Shown: in pieces, positions 9,147 through 17,176 of the stretch | Layout: each line of letters begins with the position of its first letter | Position numbering within the stretch: the stretch's first letter is position 1 | Assembly (NCBI GenBank): GCA_001797285.1 | Contig: MGOZ01000041.1 | Location: 67,296-131,295 of the forward strand | Source of the DNA: Coxiella sp. RIFCSPHIGHO2_12_FULL_42_15 | GTDB lineage: Bacteria; Pseudomonadota; Gammaproteobacteria; Coxiellales; Coxiellaceae | DNA length: 64,000 bases | Direction of reading: 5' to 3' | The notes under the pieces: generated by a model | Database searches by the model: none | Seen by the model: the letters and a program-made list of their open reading frames with translations, nothing else | Told to the model about the DNA's origin: nothing | Made by a program: the position numbers and the translations under genes

Positions 9147-10280
9147 ATGTCACCGCATGATCGTTACCGGGTTGCTCGACGCGCCACTATCGTTAATTCG
9201 TCCGTTAATTCACTGCTCGCGCTTTTGAAGATCATCCTCGGTTTTATCGGAAATTCCGCTGCTCTGGTGGCCGATGGTATTCATTCATTGTCTGATTTAA
9301 TAACCGATGTGCTCGTCCTGTTTGCCGCAAAAATGGGGACACAACAACCGGATAAAGAGCACCCTTACGGCCATCGGCGCGTAGAAACGATTGCAACCAT
9401 TATTATTGCTTTAATCTTAGCAAGTATCGCTATCGGAATTGCCTATGAAACGTTATCGCGTATTTTTACCGGTGCCCACGCAGAAAAACCTTCTTATTTT
9501 GTTCTTATTGTGGCGGGAATATCGATCCTCGCCAATGAATTTCTTTATCATTACACGCTTTATGAAGGAAATAAAATTCATTCTGACCTATTGAAATCCA
9601 ATGCGTGGCACAATCGCAGTGATGCGCTCGTTTCCATGGTGGTACTCATCAGCGTGATTGGTGTCACACTCGGTGCCCCTTACTTAGATGCCATTGGCGC
9701 TTTAATCATTGCCATTCTCATTCTCGTGATGGCAATAAAAATGATTTGGAATGGCGCTAAAGAACTCATTGATACGGCTGTGGATGAAAATTTCAATAAT
9801 GCAATTACCCAATTTATTTTGCACGTTGCCGGAGTAGATGCCATTCACCAATTACGCACTCGCTATCACGGTGATCATGTTTTTGTTGATGTGCATATCG
9901 AGGTAAATCCAACGATCAGTGTGTCAGAAGCACACTATATTAGTGAACAAGTAAATATTCGTCTCATGAAAAAATTTAAACGCATTAACGATGTTACCGT
10001 GCACATTGACCCTGAGAATGACGCGCAGTTTATGCTGACTAAAGATCTCCCCGACCGAAAAACCATACACACTTTATTACAACATCGCTGGAATCATTTG
10101 CCTGAATTTAAAGTCATCAAAAAAATTCAATTGCATTATTTAGCGGGTAAACTCATTGTTGAAGTTTACTTTCCACTACAATTGCTTGAAAATAACAAGC
10201 CGTCAAAACTATGGACGGATTTTAGCAACGCGATTTCTGATGTGACTTACCTTCAATCAATAACCTTACTTTATCAATAG
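9147..10280 (+). CDS. CDF-family divalent metal cation efflux protein
   Basis: A protein of 377 residues. The first ~210 residues hold six membrane helices with the metal-site motifs ADGIHSLSDLITD and HNRSDALVSM and the HPYGHRRVET loop. Cytoplasmic residues 215-290 form the dimeric ferredoxin-like domain (HGDHVFVDVHIEV). A further ~85 residues after DVTVHIDPEN extend beyond the FieF length and look like a second small alpha/beta domain. The family exports Zn, Fe or Mn by proton antiport. Divergent placement from the suf operon makes iron an attractive substrate, but that is inference. It lies eight bases before the exonuclease gene. Confidence 0.9.
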   Translation: MSPHDRYRVARRATIVNSSVNSLLALLKIILGFIGNSAALVADGIHSLSDLITDVLVLFAAKMGTQQPDKEHPYGHRRVETIATIIIALILASIAIGIAYETLSRIFTGAHAEKPSYFVLIVAGISILANEFLYHYTLYEGNKIHSDLLKSNAWHNRSDALVSMVVLISVIGVTLGAPYLDAIGALIIAILILVMAIKMIWNGAKELIDTAVDENFNNAITQFILHVAGVDAIHQLRTRYHGDHVFVDVHIEVNPTISVSEAHYISEQVNIRLMKKFKRINDVTVHIDPENDAQFMLTKDLPDRKTIHTLLQHRWNHLPEFKVIKKIQLHYLAGKLIVEVYFPLQLLENNKPSKLWTDFSNAISDVTYLQSITLLYQ

Positions 10281-10288
10281 GCAACCGC

Positions 10289-11707
10289 ATGACAGCAACT
10301 TATCTTTTCTATGATATTGAAACGACCGGGCTAAACAAATGCTTCGATCAAGTCATCCAATTCGCCGCCATTCGTACCGATTTAACCCTTAAAGAAATTG
10401 AGCGTCATGAAATTCGCATTAAATTAAATCGCGATGTCATTCCTGCACCCGAGGCGATGATGATTCATCGCATGGGTATTGCTGACATGCAAGAAGGCTT
10501 ATCGGAAGTCGAAGGCATACGCCAAATTCACCGTTTGCTTAATACACCAGAAACCATTAGCGTCGGCTATAACACGCTGGGATTTGACGACGAATTTTTA
10601 CGTTTTAGCTTTTATCGAAATTTATTGCCCCCTTATACGCATCAATTTAATCATCATTGCAGCCGCATGGATATTTATCCCATGGTTGTGATGTTTTATC
10701 TTTTTCATCGCGATGTCTTACCCTGGCCCATATTGGATAATAAAATCAGCTTTAAGCTCGAACAAATTAACGCATTAAACCAATTTGTTAAGGGTCAAGC
10801 ACATCATGCGATGGTTGACGTTGAAATCACAGTTGCGCTTGCCCAAAAGCTTGCGCAACACGCAAAAATGTGGGAATTTTTGCGGGGTTACTTTCAAAAA
10901 AATACGGATCATGAGCGTCTCACCCAATTGCCTTTCAGTCTTCCTATCGCCGAACACCAATTTCAAGAAGGTTTATTGATTTCAGGAAAGCTCGGTACTG
11001 CCGCTCAATTTCAAGCGCCTGTCATGAGCTTAGGTCAGCATCATCATTATCGCAACCAAACATTATGGCTACGGCTCGATGATGAAAATCTGATGAAAAC
11101 AGAAAACCCTTCCATCGCGGAAACGACGTTTGTTATACGAAAACGATCGGGAGAATCTCCGTTTATTTTGCCCCCGAAGGAACGTTTTTTAAAAAATTTA
11201 TCCCCAGAACGACGCATCCAAACAGATAAAAATCGTCTCTGGTTGCAACAAAATCCTGAACTCGTCAAGCAGATGGTTCACTATCACCAAAATTACAAAT
11301 ATCCTGTCGTTAAAAATACCGATTGCGAGGCACTGCTCTATGACACGGGCTTCCCTCCACCGTTTGAAGAAAAGCTTTATCAACAATTTCATCAAGCACC
11401 GATACCTCAAAAAGAAAAAACAGCAGAACGTTTTGCAGATCCTATTCGGCGTGAACTCGCCATGCGACTTTTAGCGCGACATTATCCAGAGGCTTTATCA
11501 CAAGAAAATTTTCGTTTTTATCATCATTTTTTACAGCAAATCGTCGCAAGCGACGCACCCCCCATTAATTACCGGGGCGAAATTCATTTAACACCGAAAC
11601 ACGCACAACAACAAATTACTGCATTAAAAATGAAATCGTTGGATGTCACACAGCAACAATTGTTACACGATTATGAGGCGTATTTACAGAGTATTGCGCA
11701 GCTATAG
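10289..11707 (+). CDS. sbcB: Exodeoxyribonuclease I
   Basis: A protein of 472 residues, against 475 in E. coli. The DEDD exonuclease core is clear: FYDIETTGL at the N-terminus, GYNTLGFDDEFLR, and HHAMVDVEITVALAQ. The C-terminal half matches the SH3-like and helical domains of ExoI. It degrades single-stranded DNA 3' to 5' and acts in recombination and mismatch repair. The last codons (CAG CTA TAG) run into the end of a 168-bp MITE, so the present stop codon lies within the element's terminus. Confidence 0.95.
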   Translation: MTATYLFYDIETTGLNKCFDQVIQFAAIRTDLTLKEIERHEIRIKLNRDVIPAPEAMMIHRMGIADMQEGLSEVEGIRQIHRLLNTPETISVGYNTLGFDDEFLRFSFYRNLLPPYTHQFNHHCSRMDIYPMVVMFYLFHRDVLPWPILDNKISFKLEQINALNQFVKGQAHHAMVDVEITVALAQKLAQHAKMWEFLRGYFQKNTDHERLTQLPFSLPIAEHQFQEGLLISGKLGTAAQFQAPVMSLGQHHHYRNQTLWLRLDDENLMKTENPSIAETTFVIRKRSGESPFILPPKERFLKNLSPERRIQTDKNRLWLQQNPELVKQMVHYHQNYKYPVVKNTDCEALLYDTGFPPPFEEKLYQQFHQAPIPQKEKTAERFADPIRRELAMRLLARHYPEALSQENFRFYHHFLQQIVASDAPPINYRGEIHLTPKHAQQQITALKMKSLDVTQQQLLHDYEAYLQSIAQL

Positions 11708-11870
11708 CTTTTCAGATAAATATTTTGGTGAAAATGATCGTGCCATTAGAAGCCAACCCTCTCCTAGCCTCTCCCGCAGGCGGGAGAGGGAAGCTCGACA
11801 GTGAGCACCATTGCCGGTAAGGCAATTAAAATAGTTTATTTTTACCAACATATTTATCTGAAACACTATA
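11703..11870. mobile_element. 168-bp MITE, copy 1
   Basis: Terminal inverted repeats TATAGCTTTTCAGATAAATA and its partner at 11845-11870 bound a 168-bp unit. Its centre is a CTCTCCCGC/GCGGGAGAG hairpin. A second copy of identical length lies at 22981-23148 and an isolated end at 17106-17148. TA at both outer ends suggests mobilisation by an IS630/mariner-type transposase, which is not encoded in the window. Confidence 0.75.
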
Positions 11871-11896
11871 TGTTAAATAAGGGTAACGATTGTTCT

Positions 11897-12214
11897 TTAT
11901 TTGATCATAGACAATTGCACAATTTGCTTTTGCATCTGCTGCATTTGCGCACTCAACCTATTTTGCACTTGCTGAATTTGTGCTTGCAACTTTGAAAGTT
12001 GTTCCTGAACATTTTTTTGTAGGTCACTTAACGCCTTCTGATTTGCGGCTGATTGTTCTGCCATCTGCTTTGGAAGGGAATTTTGTACTGCTTTGATTTG
12101 GCTTTGGAGTTGATTAATAACCCCCTGCATTTGTGGGCTTTGATCTGCGTAACTATATGAACTTGCTAACAAGGTCCCAGCGACGATGATGGATAGCCAA
12201 CCATTATATTTCAT
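11897..12214 (-). CDS. Small periplasmic coiled-coil protein
   Basis: A protein of 105 residues from the ATG at 12214, which has AGAGGG seven bases upstream; a TTG two codons earlier is less likely. Residues 1-24 are a signal peptide ending SYSYADQ. The rest is almost entirely Gln-rich heptads (QLQSQIKAVQNSL, LQAQIQQVQNRLS), predicting one long coiled coil, similar in character to Lpp- or OmpH-like periplasmic proteins. It has no lipobox cysteine. No family was recognised. It is flanked by the MITE on one side and tsaB on the other and probably stands alone. Confidence 0.65.
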   Translation of the reverse strand: MKYNGWLSIIVAGTLLASSYSYADQSPQMQGVINQLQSQIKAVQNSLPKQMAEQSAANQKALSDLQKNVQEQLSKLQAQIQQVQNRLSAQMQQMQKQIVQLSMIK

Positions 12215-12317
12215 GTACAAACCCTCTTGTGCTAAAAGCTTAACATTAAATTAAATTATCACAATATCATTAAAATAGTATTAAAATGGATATTTCGTGT
12301 CCGAGCTTGGGATATTT

Positions 12318-12989
12318 TCAGTTTCCTCCTGGCCGGAAAGCCACACGCTGGCGGATATACTGAGGCTCAAGTTGCAAAGCAGACTCCGCACGGCCCTCGC
12401 GATAAGCTCGGGCGGCCAATTCGGCAACGGCTTTTGCACTGGGATGAATAAGATAAGATTCTCTTTGTAACAGTTGCGGTAACTGCAACTGATACTCTTG
12501 CCAAGCATTCCCCACCAACACCCATTCACCCCCATCAGGCAAAACAATACTGGGCGGCGCAGATAGGCAATCTTCTTTGACCGGTCGCATCTCGTTGCCT
12601 ATTTTTTGATAAGCACCCCAGTAAATCTCATCCATACGAGCATCCCACGCAGCAGCAATATGGGGATATCCTAACTGTTGAAAGGCCCGCAGCGCCAAGG
12701 CCTGTAATGAAGAAATAGGAACAACCGGAATTCCCACTCCAAAAGCTAAACCTTGCGCTACCCCTACCGCAAGACGAACCCCCATAAAACTACCTGGGCC
12801 CACGCCCACACCAATGGCCGTTAGCTCTTGCAGGGATAGGTCACGCATTTTCAATAGCTGATCCACCATTGCCAAAATCAAATCACTATGCCGACGCGGC
12901 GCGATTTCAAAAAGCTCAACCATTTCCCCATTCACCCACAGTGCGGCTGAACAAGCGTCTGTTCCGGTCTCTAGGGCTAAAATTTTCAT
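12318..12989 (-). CDS. tsaB: tRNA threonylcarbamoyladenosine biosynthesis protein TsaB
   Basis: A protein of 223 residues. MKILALETGTDACSAAL opens the actin-like ATPase fold, and GVGPGSFMGVRLAVGVAQGL is the conserved TsaB block. TsaB partners with TsaD and TsaE to make t6A37 in tRNAs that read ANN codons. The ATG at 12989 overlaps the stop of the upstream lipoprotein gene (ATGA), so translation is probably coupled; the longer frame to 13082 lies inside that gene. Confidence 0.93.
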   Translation of the reverse strand: MKILALETGTDACSAALWVNGEMVELFEIAPRRHSDLILAMVDQLLKMRDLSLQELTAIGVGVGPGSFMGVRLAVGVAQGLAFGVGIPVVPISSLQALALRAFQQLGYPHIAAAWDARMDEIYWGAYQKIGNEMRPVKEDCLSAPPSIVLPDGGEWVLVGNAWQEYQLQLPQLLQRESYLIHPSAKAVAELAARAYREGRAESALQLEPQYIRQRVAFRPGGN

Positions 12990-13516
12990 GCGGGCGGCAA
13001 TGCTTTGATGGAGATGCTGGCATGCGATAAACGCGCATAACCCGTCGTTGTGATCTCGTCGTAAGTAAAGCCACGCTTCCAAATAGGATTGTAAGTAAAC
13101 TGAATCGTTCCGTGACTTTTGTCTAACTCATAACGACTCGGATCCATTTGCACCGTCACACCGTCATAACATACTTGCAATTGCGTTGAATGATTCGTAT
13201 CGATGCTGAGTAACGGCAACACGTGACATTCCCCCGGTGAAAGTTCAAATTGCTTGACTTGAAAGGAATAGGATTGATCGAAGGTGGGTGGCATGAGTGC
13301 TTTCCCTTTGAGAAGGTACACCATCAGACGCGGTCCCGCATACACTTTTTCCGGCAAAGGCGTTTGTCGTTTGATTTGAGTATAGTTCGCTAATAAACGT
13401 TGTTGTAATTTTGGCGACATTTGCTGCCATTGTTGATCCGAAAAACCTAACTGTCTTTGTGAAGCACAACCTACCAACACGAGGGTTGCCGCGAAGGCTA
13501 GCGTAATGCGGTACAT
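12986..13516 (-). CDS. Lipoprotein of unknown function
   Basis: A protein of 176 residues. The N-terminus is a lipoprotein signal with lipobox LVLVGC at residues 12-17. The next residue after Cys is Ala, so it is probably sorted to the outer membrane. The mature part (SFQVKQFELSPGECHVLPL, VTVQMDPSRYELD, GTIQFTYNPIWKRGF) looks beta-rich with two further cysteines that could pair. AAGGAG precedes the ATG. It is coupled to tsaB by a four-base overlap. No family was recognised. Confidence 0.75.
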   Translation of the reverse strand: MYRITLAFAATLVLVGCASQRQLGFSDQQWQQMSPKLQQRLLANYTQIKRQTPLPEKVYAGPRLMVYLLKGKALMPPTFDQSYSFQVKQFELSPGECHVLPLLSIDTNHSTQLQVCYDGVTVQMDPSRYELDKSHGTIQFTYNPIWKRGFTYDEITTTGYARLSHASISIKALPPA

Positions 13517-13601
13517 AATTGCTCCTTATCAATTTACTGTGAAGAACCAAGAACGACGTTATAATAGCAAGTCCTTGCACAGAAACAAACCGAGAAAATC
13601 C

Positions 13602-14873
13602 ATGCCAGCATTGCCATCTCTGACCGATCAAGAACCCATTTATCAAGTCTCTGACCTCAACGCAGAAGCAAAATTTTTATTAGAAGAATCTTTTCAAACC
13701 GTCTGGGTCATCGGAGAAATATCAAACAAAGTACTTGCCCATTCAGGACATCTGTATTTTTCACTAAAAGACGCACGCGCCGTCATTCGCTGTGCTTTAT
13801 TCAAAACATCTGCCCAACGACTCAATTTTCTTCCTGAGAACGGCCAGCAAGTATTATTACAAGCCCGTGTGACTTTGTATGAAGCTCGGGGGGACTTCCA
13901 ATTAGTGATTCAACAAATGCATCCCGCCGGTGAAGGATTATTGCAAATCACTTTTTTGCAACTCAAACAAAAACTCGCACAAGAAGGATTGTTTGATCCT
14001 GTTCACAAAAAAATTCCTCCTCGTTTCCCAAATACCATTGGCGTCATTACTTCTGCAACCGGTGCCGCTATTCGCGACATCATTAAAGTGATTCATCGTC
14101 GCTGTCCTACGATTGGTATTATCATCTATCCTACGTTGGTACAAGGCCAACAGGCAGCACCGAATATTGCGGATACCATTGCGACCGCCAATCGCCGTCA
14201 TGAATGCGATGTGTTACTGCTCGCGCGCGGTGGCGGCTCACTGGAAGATTTATGGGCCTTTAATGAGGAAATCGTCGCGCGTGCTATTTTTGCCAGCGAA
14301 TTACCTATCGTCACGGGCATCGGACACGAAATTGATTTTACGATTGCAGATTTTGTTGCGGATGTACGCGCACCCACACCCTCTGCTGCCGCAGAAATAA
14401 CAACACCCGATTTACATCAATGGTTACTGCAATTTTCCCAATGCTATCAACGCTTGTTGCGACAGCTTCAACAAGAATTTCAACAAACGAAAATACAGCT
14501 TCACACCCTGCAACAACGTCTGCGTCACCCTAAGCAACAACTGGATGTCTTTACGCAACAGCTCACTTCCTTATGCCAACGCTTACTGATCAGCAGTCAA
14601 CAGCTATTTGAGCACTCCCAACAATGCTTAACCCATCTCGCGCAACAACTGCATACCGTGAGCCCCTTAAAAACCTTAGAGCGAGGTTATGCCATCGCCA
14701 CACACGCAGATACGGGTGTGATTATTCGTGATGAAAAACAGGTAAAACCCAACGACAACATTTACATCGAACTCGCTGCAGGAAAACTCCTCGCTCAAAT
14801 CCTTCCTAACTCGGATATTTCACATCGAACTGCGATGGCCGGTGTGCCACCAACGAGAAGGTCTTTTGTTTGA
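13602..14873 (+). CDS. xseA: Exodeoxyribonuclease VII large subunit
   Basis: A protein of 423 residues from the ATG at 13602 (CGAGAAAATCC before it). The N-terminal OB domain (VWVIGEISNKVLAHSGHLYFSLKD) is followed by the catalytic core, with GVITSATGAAIRDI, LARGGGSLEDLWAFNEE and GIGHEIDFTIADFVAD, and then a long Gln-rich coiled coil. It works with XseB to degrade single-stranded DNA. A TATAAT at 13560-13565 is a plausible -10. The final ~20 residues (after KLLAQILPNSD) are encoded by a copy of the nested palindromic repeat and replace the native tail. Confidence 0.94.
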   Translation: MPALPSLTDQEPIYQVSDLNAEAKFLLEESFQTVWVIGEISNKVLAHSGHLYFSLKDARAVIRCALFKTSAQRLNFLPENGQQVLLQARVTLYEARGDFQLVIQQMHPAGEGLLQITFLQLKQKLAQEGLFDPVHKKIPPRFPNTIGVITSATGAAIRDIIKVIHRRCPTIGIIIYPTLVQGQQAAPNIADTIATANRRHECDVLLLARGGGSLEDLWAFNEEIVARAIFASELPIVTGIGHEIDFTIADFVADVRAPTPSAAAEITTPDLHQWLLQFSQCYQRLLRQLQQEFQQTKIQLHTLQQRLRHPKQQLDVFTQQLTSLCQRLLISSQQLFEHSQQCLTHLAQQLHTVSPLKTLERGYAIATHADTGVIIRDEKQVKPNDNIYIELAAGKLLAQILPNSDISHRTAMAGVPPTRRSFV

Positions 14874-14980
14874 AGGGCGTCGCGACCAGGGAGGGTAAGC
14901 GTCGAGCACAGGATGTGCGTCCCTGAAAACAAAAGACCTTTCCGTTGGTGGCAGGGCACTTCGTGTGGCCGTCATTTTCA
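14812..14980. repeat. Nested palindromic repeat, copy 1 (xseA 3' end)
   Basis: It begins CGGATATTTCACATCGAAC and carries inner arms ACGAGAAGGTCTTTTGTTT and AAACAAAAGACCTTTCCGTT. It lacks only the outermost right end found in full copies at 38613-38815 and 62062-62266. It also has a three-base deletion in the loop. It supplies the last codons and stop of xseA. Confidence 0.8.
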
Positions 14981-15029
14981 GAATTGTGCTATGCTTACCC
15001 CATCATTTCATTGACAGGAGGATTAGTCG

Positions 15030-15446
15030 ATGTCTATAAAAAAATTGATGCTAATTTCAAGCGCAACTGTTTTTTTGGGCTTATTCTCTCAGGGGATGGC
15101 CACAACATACGATAAACTAACATTTTACAATTTTCCAGAGGGATCAACGATAAGCTGTCCGCAAGATACTGATCACCATACAGCCATCGATGGTATCTCG
15201 TGCCCTACTTCACAGCCTATTCAAGGAGACAAAAGTTCGCATAGGTTTGAGGGCAAGGATAGTGAGTACAACTATAGTAGAACGGCGACCATTAACGATG
15301 AAAAGGGCAACCTCATTTGTAGCTTTACTATGTCAGTGGATGGCGACGGGGATATTAAAGGCACAACGATAGCGAAAGGAGCGCCTTGTCGCAGCAGCTA
15401 CTTCGATATTAAATACCAGCAGCCAAAGGTTTCCGCTGACCAATAA
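15030..15446 (+). CDS. Small secreted cysteine-containing protein
   Basis: A protein of 138 residues. AGGAGG lies eight bases before the ATG. Residues 1-24 are a signal peptide (MSIKKLMLISSATVF, cleavage near GMA-TT). The mature part has four cysteines (ISCPQD, ISCPTS, LICSFTMS, APCRSS), enough for two disulfides, and a hydrophilic beta-like sequence. No family was recognised. It stands alone between the xseA-end repeat and the MFS leader. A GAAGAGA/TCTCTTC hairpin (15464-15484) without a T tract follows it. Confidence 0.65.
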   Translation: MSIKKLMLISSATVFLGLFSQGMATTYDKLTFYNFPEGSTISCPQDTDHHTAIDGISCPTSQPIQGDKSSHRFEGKDSEYNYSRTATINDEKGNLICSFTMSVDGDGDIKGTTIAKGAPCRSSYFDIKYQQPKVSADQ

Positions 15447-15540
15447 CGATGCAGATTCCCTGAGAAGAGAATCATAATCTCTTCCTAGTGGGCGCCCGAA
15501 AACAAATTCATTTGGAGCGGAATTGCTGGGTAAACCTTGG

Positions 15541-15598
15541 CCAAACCTTGCTGCCAAACCTTGCTGAATTGACAATATTTAGATCGCCGTGCTAGACT
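15541..15598 (+). promoter_or_regulatory. Promoter of the MFS transporter with tandem 13-bp upstream sites
   Basis: Two perfect, adjacent copies of CCAAACCTTGCTG (15541-15566) and a partial third just upstream sit directly before a consensus TTGACA (15569-15574). An 18-base spacer and TAGACT (15593-15598) with an extended TGC complete the promoter. The repeats are placed where an activator would bind. Confidence 0.6.
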
Positions 15599-15625
15599 CT
15601 TCTTTTCGAGGAAATTGGAAGAAAA

Positions 15626-15724
15626 ATGACAAGCATCACGCTCGAAAATCGCTTTGTCTCTACAGCCCCCTTTTCAGGGCTGATCTTCGCTCGTCCCATT
15701 ATTCGAATTACTTGCCTGTCTTAG
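15626..15724 (+). CDS. Possible 32-residue leader peptide
   Basis: ATG at 15626 with GGAAG five bases upstream opens a 32-codon frame about 20 bases after the predicted transcription start. The peptide contains ENRFVSTAPFSG and ends FARPIIRITCLS, with a cluster of Ile and Thr codons just before the stop. The stop lies inside a strong downstream hairpin. The arrangement resembles an attenuator or translational-coupling leader. Expression is unproven. Confidence 0.35.
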   Translation: MTSITLENRFVSTAPFSGLIFARPIIRITCLS

Positions 15725-15751
15725 TTTTCCACGAAACTGGACTAAGGCAGG
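15715..15751 (+). promoter_or_regulatory. Leader hairpin before the MFS gene
   Basis: CCTGTCTTAGT (15715-15725) pairs with ACTAAGGCAGG (15741-15751), an 11-bp stem with one G-U. No T tract follows, so it is not an obvious terminator. A smaller CAGCCC/GGGCTG hairpin lies upstream at about 15663-15682. Both sit in the roughly 200-base 5' leader. Confidence 0.5.
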
Positions 15752-15809
15752 TCACAATGAAACATTCACAGTAACCACTTTACAACAAAATACAAAGCGA
15801 GCCATTATC

Positions 15810-17105
15810 ATGCGAACAGAAGCAAGTACGACAGATACAGAATTAAATTTATCCCGACCTACCTACCGATATTATCCATGGCTCATTGTTCTCTTAAGCG
15901 CTATGTTTTTATTTTATAAATACATTATGCAAGTCTCACCCAGCATAATGACCTACCAATTAATGCGTGACTTCAAAATTGATGGGGTTGGCCTCGGAAA
16001 TTTAGCCGCCACTTTCTTTTATACTTATTTTATCACGCAACTTTTTGTCGGCGTTTTACTCGACAAAATCAGCCCGCGATTTTTAAGCGGCGCCGCCATT
16101 TTAACCAGCGCATTGGGAACGTATTTTTTCTCCTTTGCGGATAGCATTGTTTTTGCTTGCCTCGCCCGAGGACTCATGGGTTTTGGCGCCGCATTTGCTA
16201 CCGTCAGTTATATGAAGCTGACCGCCAATTGGTTTAAGCCCCATCAGTTTGCTTTTATTGGTGGCTTACTGGCAACCGCTGCAATGCTAGGCGCGGCCTT
16301 CGGACAAGCCCCACTCGCCTGGCTTGTGAATCAAACCGGTTGGCGCCACGGTCTCGTCATTTGTGCTTGGTTTGGAATTAGTATTGCACTCTTGTTTTTT
16401 GTTATCGTACGAGATCATCCCAAGACAGAACAATTTCTTTGTTCTAAAAAAGAACAATCTTATGTGGCTTGGCACGATATCGTAAAAATCTTTCAAAATA
16501 AACAAAACTGGTTGCTCACTGCTTACAACGGATTAGCGTTTACCCCGGTTATTGTTTTTGGGGGATTATGGGGTAATCCTTTTCTCATGCAAGCGTACCA
16601 CCTCTCTGAAACCAAAACGGCAACCGTCGTCTCCATGGTGTTTTTTGGCCTCGCGCTTGGGGGACCTGCGCTTGGATTCTTATCCGATCGATTACAAGTG
16701 CGCCGCCAAGTCATGATCACCGGTGCTTTTCTTGCATTAATTACAGCAACACTGGTTATCTATTTAAATATTTTCCCGACCTGGATCGTTGGATGTTTGC
16801 TATTTTTATTTGGTTTTGGTACTGGCGCTTTTATGCTGGGATTTGCCATTGGAAAAGAAATTAATCCTATTGCCGTATCCGCAACGATCATTGCATTAAT
16901 TAATACCGGCGATGGCGTTTTTGGTTCTTTTACAGAGCCTTTAATCGGAAAATTTCTTGACCTTGGCTGGGATGGTAGAATTGTTAACGGCGTGCATCAC
17001 TTTAGCGTGAGTAATTATCATCATGCATTTATCATACTGCCCATCTATCTTTTGGCAGCCATTGTGACAGTATTTTACATTAAAGAAAATACGCAACGAC
17101 GTTAA
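15810..17105 (+). CDS. MFS transporter (Pht-like/ProP-like)
   Basis: A protein of 431 residues with twelve predicted membrane helices. The MFS loop motif GVLLDKISPRFL follows helix 2, and RGLMGFGAAFATVSYMKLTANWF is typical of the branch expanded in Legionella, where Pht proteins import amino acids or nucleosides in the vacuole. Substrate cannot be read from sequence. The Ile/Thr-rich leader peptide upstream would fit an amino-acid transporter, but this is speculation. The ribosome site is weak (GCGAGCC). The stop is followed at once by an isolated MITE end. Confidence 0.85.
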   Translation: MRTEASTTDTELNLSRPTYRYYPWLIVLLSAMFLFYKYIMQVSPSIMTYQLMRDFKIDGVGLGNLAATFFYTYFITQLFVGVLLDKISPRFLSGAAILTSALGTYFFSFADSIVFACLARGLMGFGAAFATVSYMKLTANWFKPHQFAFIGGLLATAAMLGAAFGQAPLAWLVNQTGWRHGLVICAWFGISIALLFFVIVRDHPKTEQFLCSKKEQSYVAWHDIVKIFQNKQNWLLTAYNGLAFTPVIVFGGLWGNPFLMQAYHLSETKTATVVSMVFFGLALGGPALGFLSDRLQVRRQVMITGAFLALITATLVIYLNIFPTWIVGCLLFLFGFGTGAFMLGFAIGKEINPIAVSATIIALINTGDGVFGSFTEPLIGKFLDLGWDGRIVNGVHHFSVSNYHHAFIILPIYLLAAIVTVFYIKENTQRR

Positions 17106-17148
17106 TGGCACGATCATTTTCACCAAAATATTTATCTGAAAAGCTATA
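17106..17148. repeat. Isolated end of the 168-bp MITE
   Basis: These 43 bases are the reverse complement of the left end of the copy at 11703, including the ATTTATCTGAAAAGCTATA terminus. The rest of the element is missing. It lies directly after the MFS stop codon. Confidence 0.75.
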
Positions 17149-17176
17149 GTTGGGTGGCGCTTGGGAAAAACGCCGC

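Noticed and set aside
13506-13601. Upstream extension of xseA
   Set aside because: It overlaps the divergent lipoprotein start and the probable -10 box; the family start is the ATG at 13602.
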